Assembly (NCBI GenBank): GCA_029237695.1
Contig: CM055272.1
Location: 9,536,042-9,600,041, forward strand
Reading direction: 5' to 3'
From: Conchocele bisecta
Taxonomy: Eukaryota; Mollusca; Bivalvia; Lucinida; Thyasiridae
DNA: 64,000 nucleotides
Under the pieces are notes generated by a model, which saw only the letters and a list, made by a program, of their open reading frames with translations, did no database searches and had not been told where the DNA came from. The translations under genes were made by a program, and so were the position numbers. This document shows, piece by piece, positions 62,350 through 64,000 of this stretch. The first letter of the stretch is position 1; the number at the start of each line of letters is the position of its first letter.

Positions 62350-63940
62350 AAAACAACTGTTTATACCCCCCGCAACGAGTTGTGGGGGGGTATACTGGAG
62401 TCAGGTTGTCCGTCCGTCCGAGCTTACAAATGGATACATATGTGGCTAGGAGAACAATAGGTTATGTAATATTTTATTGTTCCGTGATTTTATGTGTCTA
62501 AAAATGGGGATGAACAATGGAAAAGGTTAGGGTTAGCCACTTAAGTATCCATTTGTAGGAACGTCCGTCCGTCCGTCCGTCCGTCCGTCCGTAAACTTAA
62601 CATGAGAGAAATATTGTTATAACTTCTATTTCCTTTTTCTAAAATGCTTAATATTTCACACATGCTTTCCTGTAAGGCTCTACTACCATACTGTGCCAAA
62701 TCCATGACCGTCCAACCCCTGCTGATCCCAAGGTCAAGGTCAAATACTTAGTCTCTTTACAAAACTTAACATCAGAGAAATAAGTTATAACTTCCATTAC
62801 CTTCATTGAAAATTCTTAATATTTCAATTGTGCATTCCTCTAAGGTTGTACTATCATGCTGTGACAAATCTACGGCCGTCCAACCCCCGCTGATCCCTAG
62901 GTCAAGGTCACATACTTAGTCTCTTTACAAAACTTAGCATCAGAGAAATATGTTATAACTTCTATTTCTTTCATCAAAAATTCTTAATATGTCATGCATG
63001 CATTCCTCTAAGGCTCTACTATCATGCTGTGACATATTCCTGCTGATCTCGAGGTCAAGGTCACATACTTACAGGCTGTCCATTATCTATAAATTCCTAT
63101 AAATTCCTATAAATTTGGCAATCCCTACATTTTCCCCATATTTTCCCAAAATCCCTATATTTTTCAAAAATCAGTAACTAATTTTTGTAAAATGCTCAAA
63201 ATCAAGTCTGATATTCAACTTATTGGTTTATTCTAAACACAGTGCAAGTTTAGAGATGCATTTGACTAAATTATGATCGTATTTACCAGTTTTCTTTGTT
63301 TGAATCATTTTTTATCTCATTGTAAGATGTGTAATTCTGTATTTTCAGCATACCTTTTTGTCAGGCAGTGGCTCAACCTGTTTTAGAAAATAAAAAATAA
63401 AAATTAATCAAGTTAATAATTGTAAACCATTTAAAAAACAGAGGAGAGGATACGGAATGGCTATAAGGGGAGGAGGAGGCCATTAATGTAGATTTTTAAC
63501 TCGAAGAAATCCTTTACGTACACACATACATGCCGTAAAATTGGAAAATATTGAGTTTTGTCCCTATAAATCCCTATTTTTTTGGCAAAAATCCCTATAT
63601 TTATCCCTATATTTTTGGAAAAAAATCCCTATATTCCTATATATTTGGAACCGAAAGTGAATGGACAGCCTGTACTTAGTGTCTTTACAAAACTTAACAT
63701 CAGAGCAATCGGTTATAACTTCTATTTCCTTGCTCGGATCTGCTTCACATTTCACACACACATTGCTCCAATGGACCTCTACCACCCTGTGACAAATTCA
63801 CATTCATGCAGCTCCCACTAAGCCCAGAGTCAAGGTCACAAGCCCACACACTAGGAAATTTTTACATATTTTAGGGGTACCTGGTCCCACGCGGGGGTAT
63901 TCCGTAAGCCTCGCTTACTGACCAATCTAGTTTATTCAGG
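62350..63940 (+). mobile_element. Element D, with nested MITE
   Basis: Head TATACCCCCCGCAACGAGTT, then GTGGGGGGGTATA (hairpin, 62,361-62,394), GTCAGGTTGTCCGTCCGTCC, then ~175 bp units with AAAACTTAACATCAGAGAAA, TCCTCTAAGGCTCTACTATC and CTGATCCCAAGGTCAAGGTC. Tail CGCGGGGGTATTCCGTAAGC, then ACCAATCTAGTTT. A (TCCG)n tract at 62,564-62,592 lies between head and core. A 601 bp MITE interrupts the last units (63,072-63,672). A tail-only copy is at 39,155-39,537. Confidence 0.8.
63072..63672. mobile_element. 601 bp MITE with TACTTA duplication
   Basis: Ends CAGGCTGTCCATT and AATGGACAGCCTG are perfect 13 bp inverted repeats. TACTTA flanks both sides (63,066-63,071 and 63,673-63,678), and the neighbouring D unit at 62,920 shows the unoccupied sequence CATACTTAGTCTCTTTAC. 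The interior holds repeats of AAATCCCTATATTTTT in both directions. A 6 bp duplication limits the possible DNA-transposon superfamilies; no transposase is encoded. Confidence 0.85.
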
Positions 63941-63954
63941 AAAACATCTGTAGT

Positions 63955-64000
63955 TTTTAGCTCGCCTAAACGAAGTGCAGAAGAGCTTATGGCATACCCC
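63955..64000 (+). mobile_element. Head of a further element (type I), cut by window end
   Basis: TTTTTAGCTCGCCTAAACGA, then GTGCAGAAGAGCTTATGGCA, resembles the heads of A, B, E and the fragment at 56,247, and is likely the start of another member of the superfamily. Confidence 0.55.

Overview
This is eukaryotic, repeat-dominated DNA with no recognisable intact host gene, rRNA or functional tRNA. The dispersed repeats (hairpin heads such as AGCTCACCTGAGC followed by CCGTCGTC microsatellite, (TCCG)n tracts, CAAGATGGC units, 150-180 bp tandem cores) are of a kind I associate with bivalve molluscs. I infer a bivalve, but no single-copy marker confirms it. Nearly everything here is mobile DNA, much of it nested.

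Region 1 (about 603-17,050): a decayed Polinton/Maverick with very long, nearly identical inverted arms. The left arm is 603-3,776 plus 12,725-12,935 and the right arm is 14,666-16,990. The arms carry the 3' parts of the integrase gene and of a protein-primed B-family DNA polymerase. The short centre keeps an integrase core and a packaging-type ATPase, both broken. The left copy of the integrase gene is split by an 8.9 kb insertion (3,777-12,724) whose two ends are arrays of the palindrome GCAAGCTTGC.

Region 2 (18,031-34,253): a second, unrelated Polinton of 16,223 bp. It has ~140 bp terminal inverted repeats, a TCAGAT target duplication, and an occupied-site junction that agrees with a neighbouring repeat unit. 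Its order is: zinc-finger/coiled-coil gene (-), small gene (+), PolB (+), then on the minus strand integrase, a small helical gene, membrane and virion-type small proteins, packaging ATPase and major capsid remnant; then a coiled-coil/membrane gene (+), a conserved virion-type gene (-), and on the plus strand a minor-capsid candidate, a fibre-like coiled-coil protein and a membrane-hairpin protein. Almost every gene has a frameshift, stop, deletion or insertion. A deletion has fused the 3' ends of PolB and integrase; another has removed most of the capsid gene and fused it to an ATPase lacking Walker A; a 958 bp hAT-like element interrupts the ATPase; a 1.67 kb tandem-repeat element interrupts the fibre-like gene. 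Short palindromes recur inside many of its reading frames. The element sits in an older repeat (17,575-18,030 and 34,254-36,182) that itself carries a broken orphan gene.

Region 3 (36,183-64,000): a nested stack of at least eight structurally similar repeat families. Each begins at a T-run with a short imperfect hairpin, runs into a GC-rich microsatellite, has a core of 120-420 bp tandem repeats, and ends in CTCTTGTT, TTTCTTGTT or TTTCTAGTT. Several filled/empty site pairs inside the window show that they insert into T-runs. I regard this modular superfamily as the most interesting system in the window.

Caveat: many breaks are single-base indels, so some could be assembly or read errors. Substitution stops, deletions and insertions argue that most decay is real.
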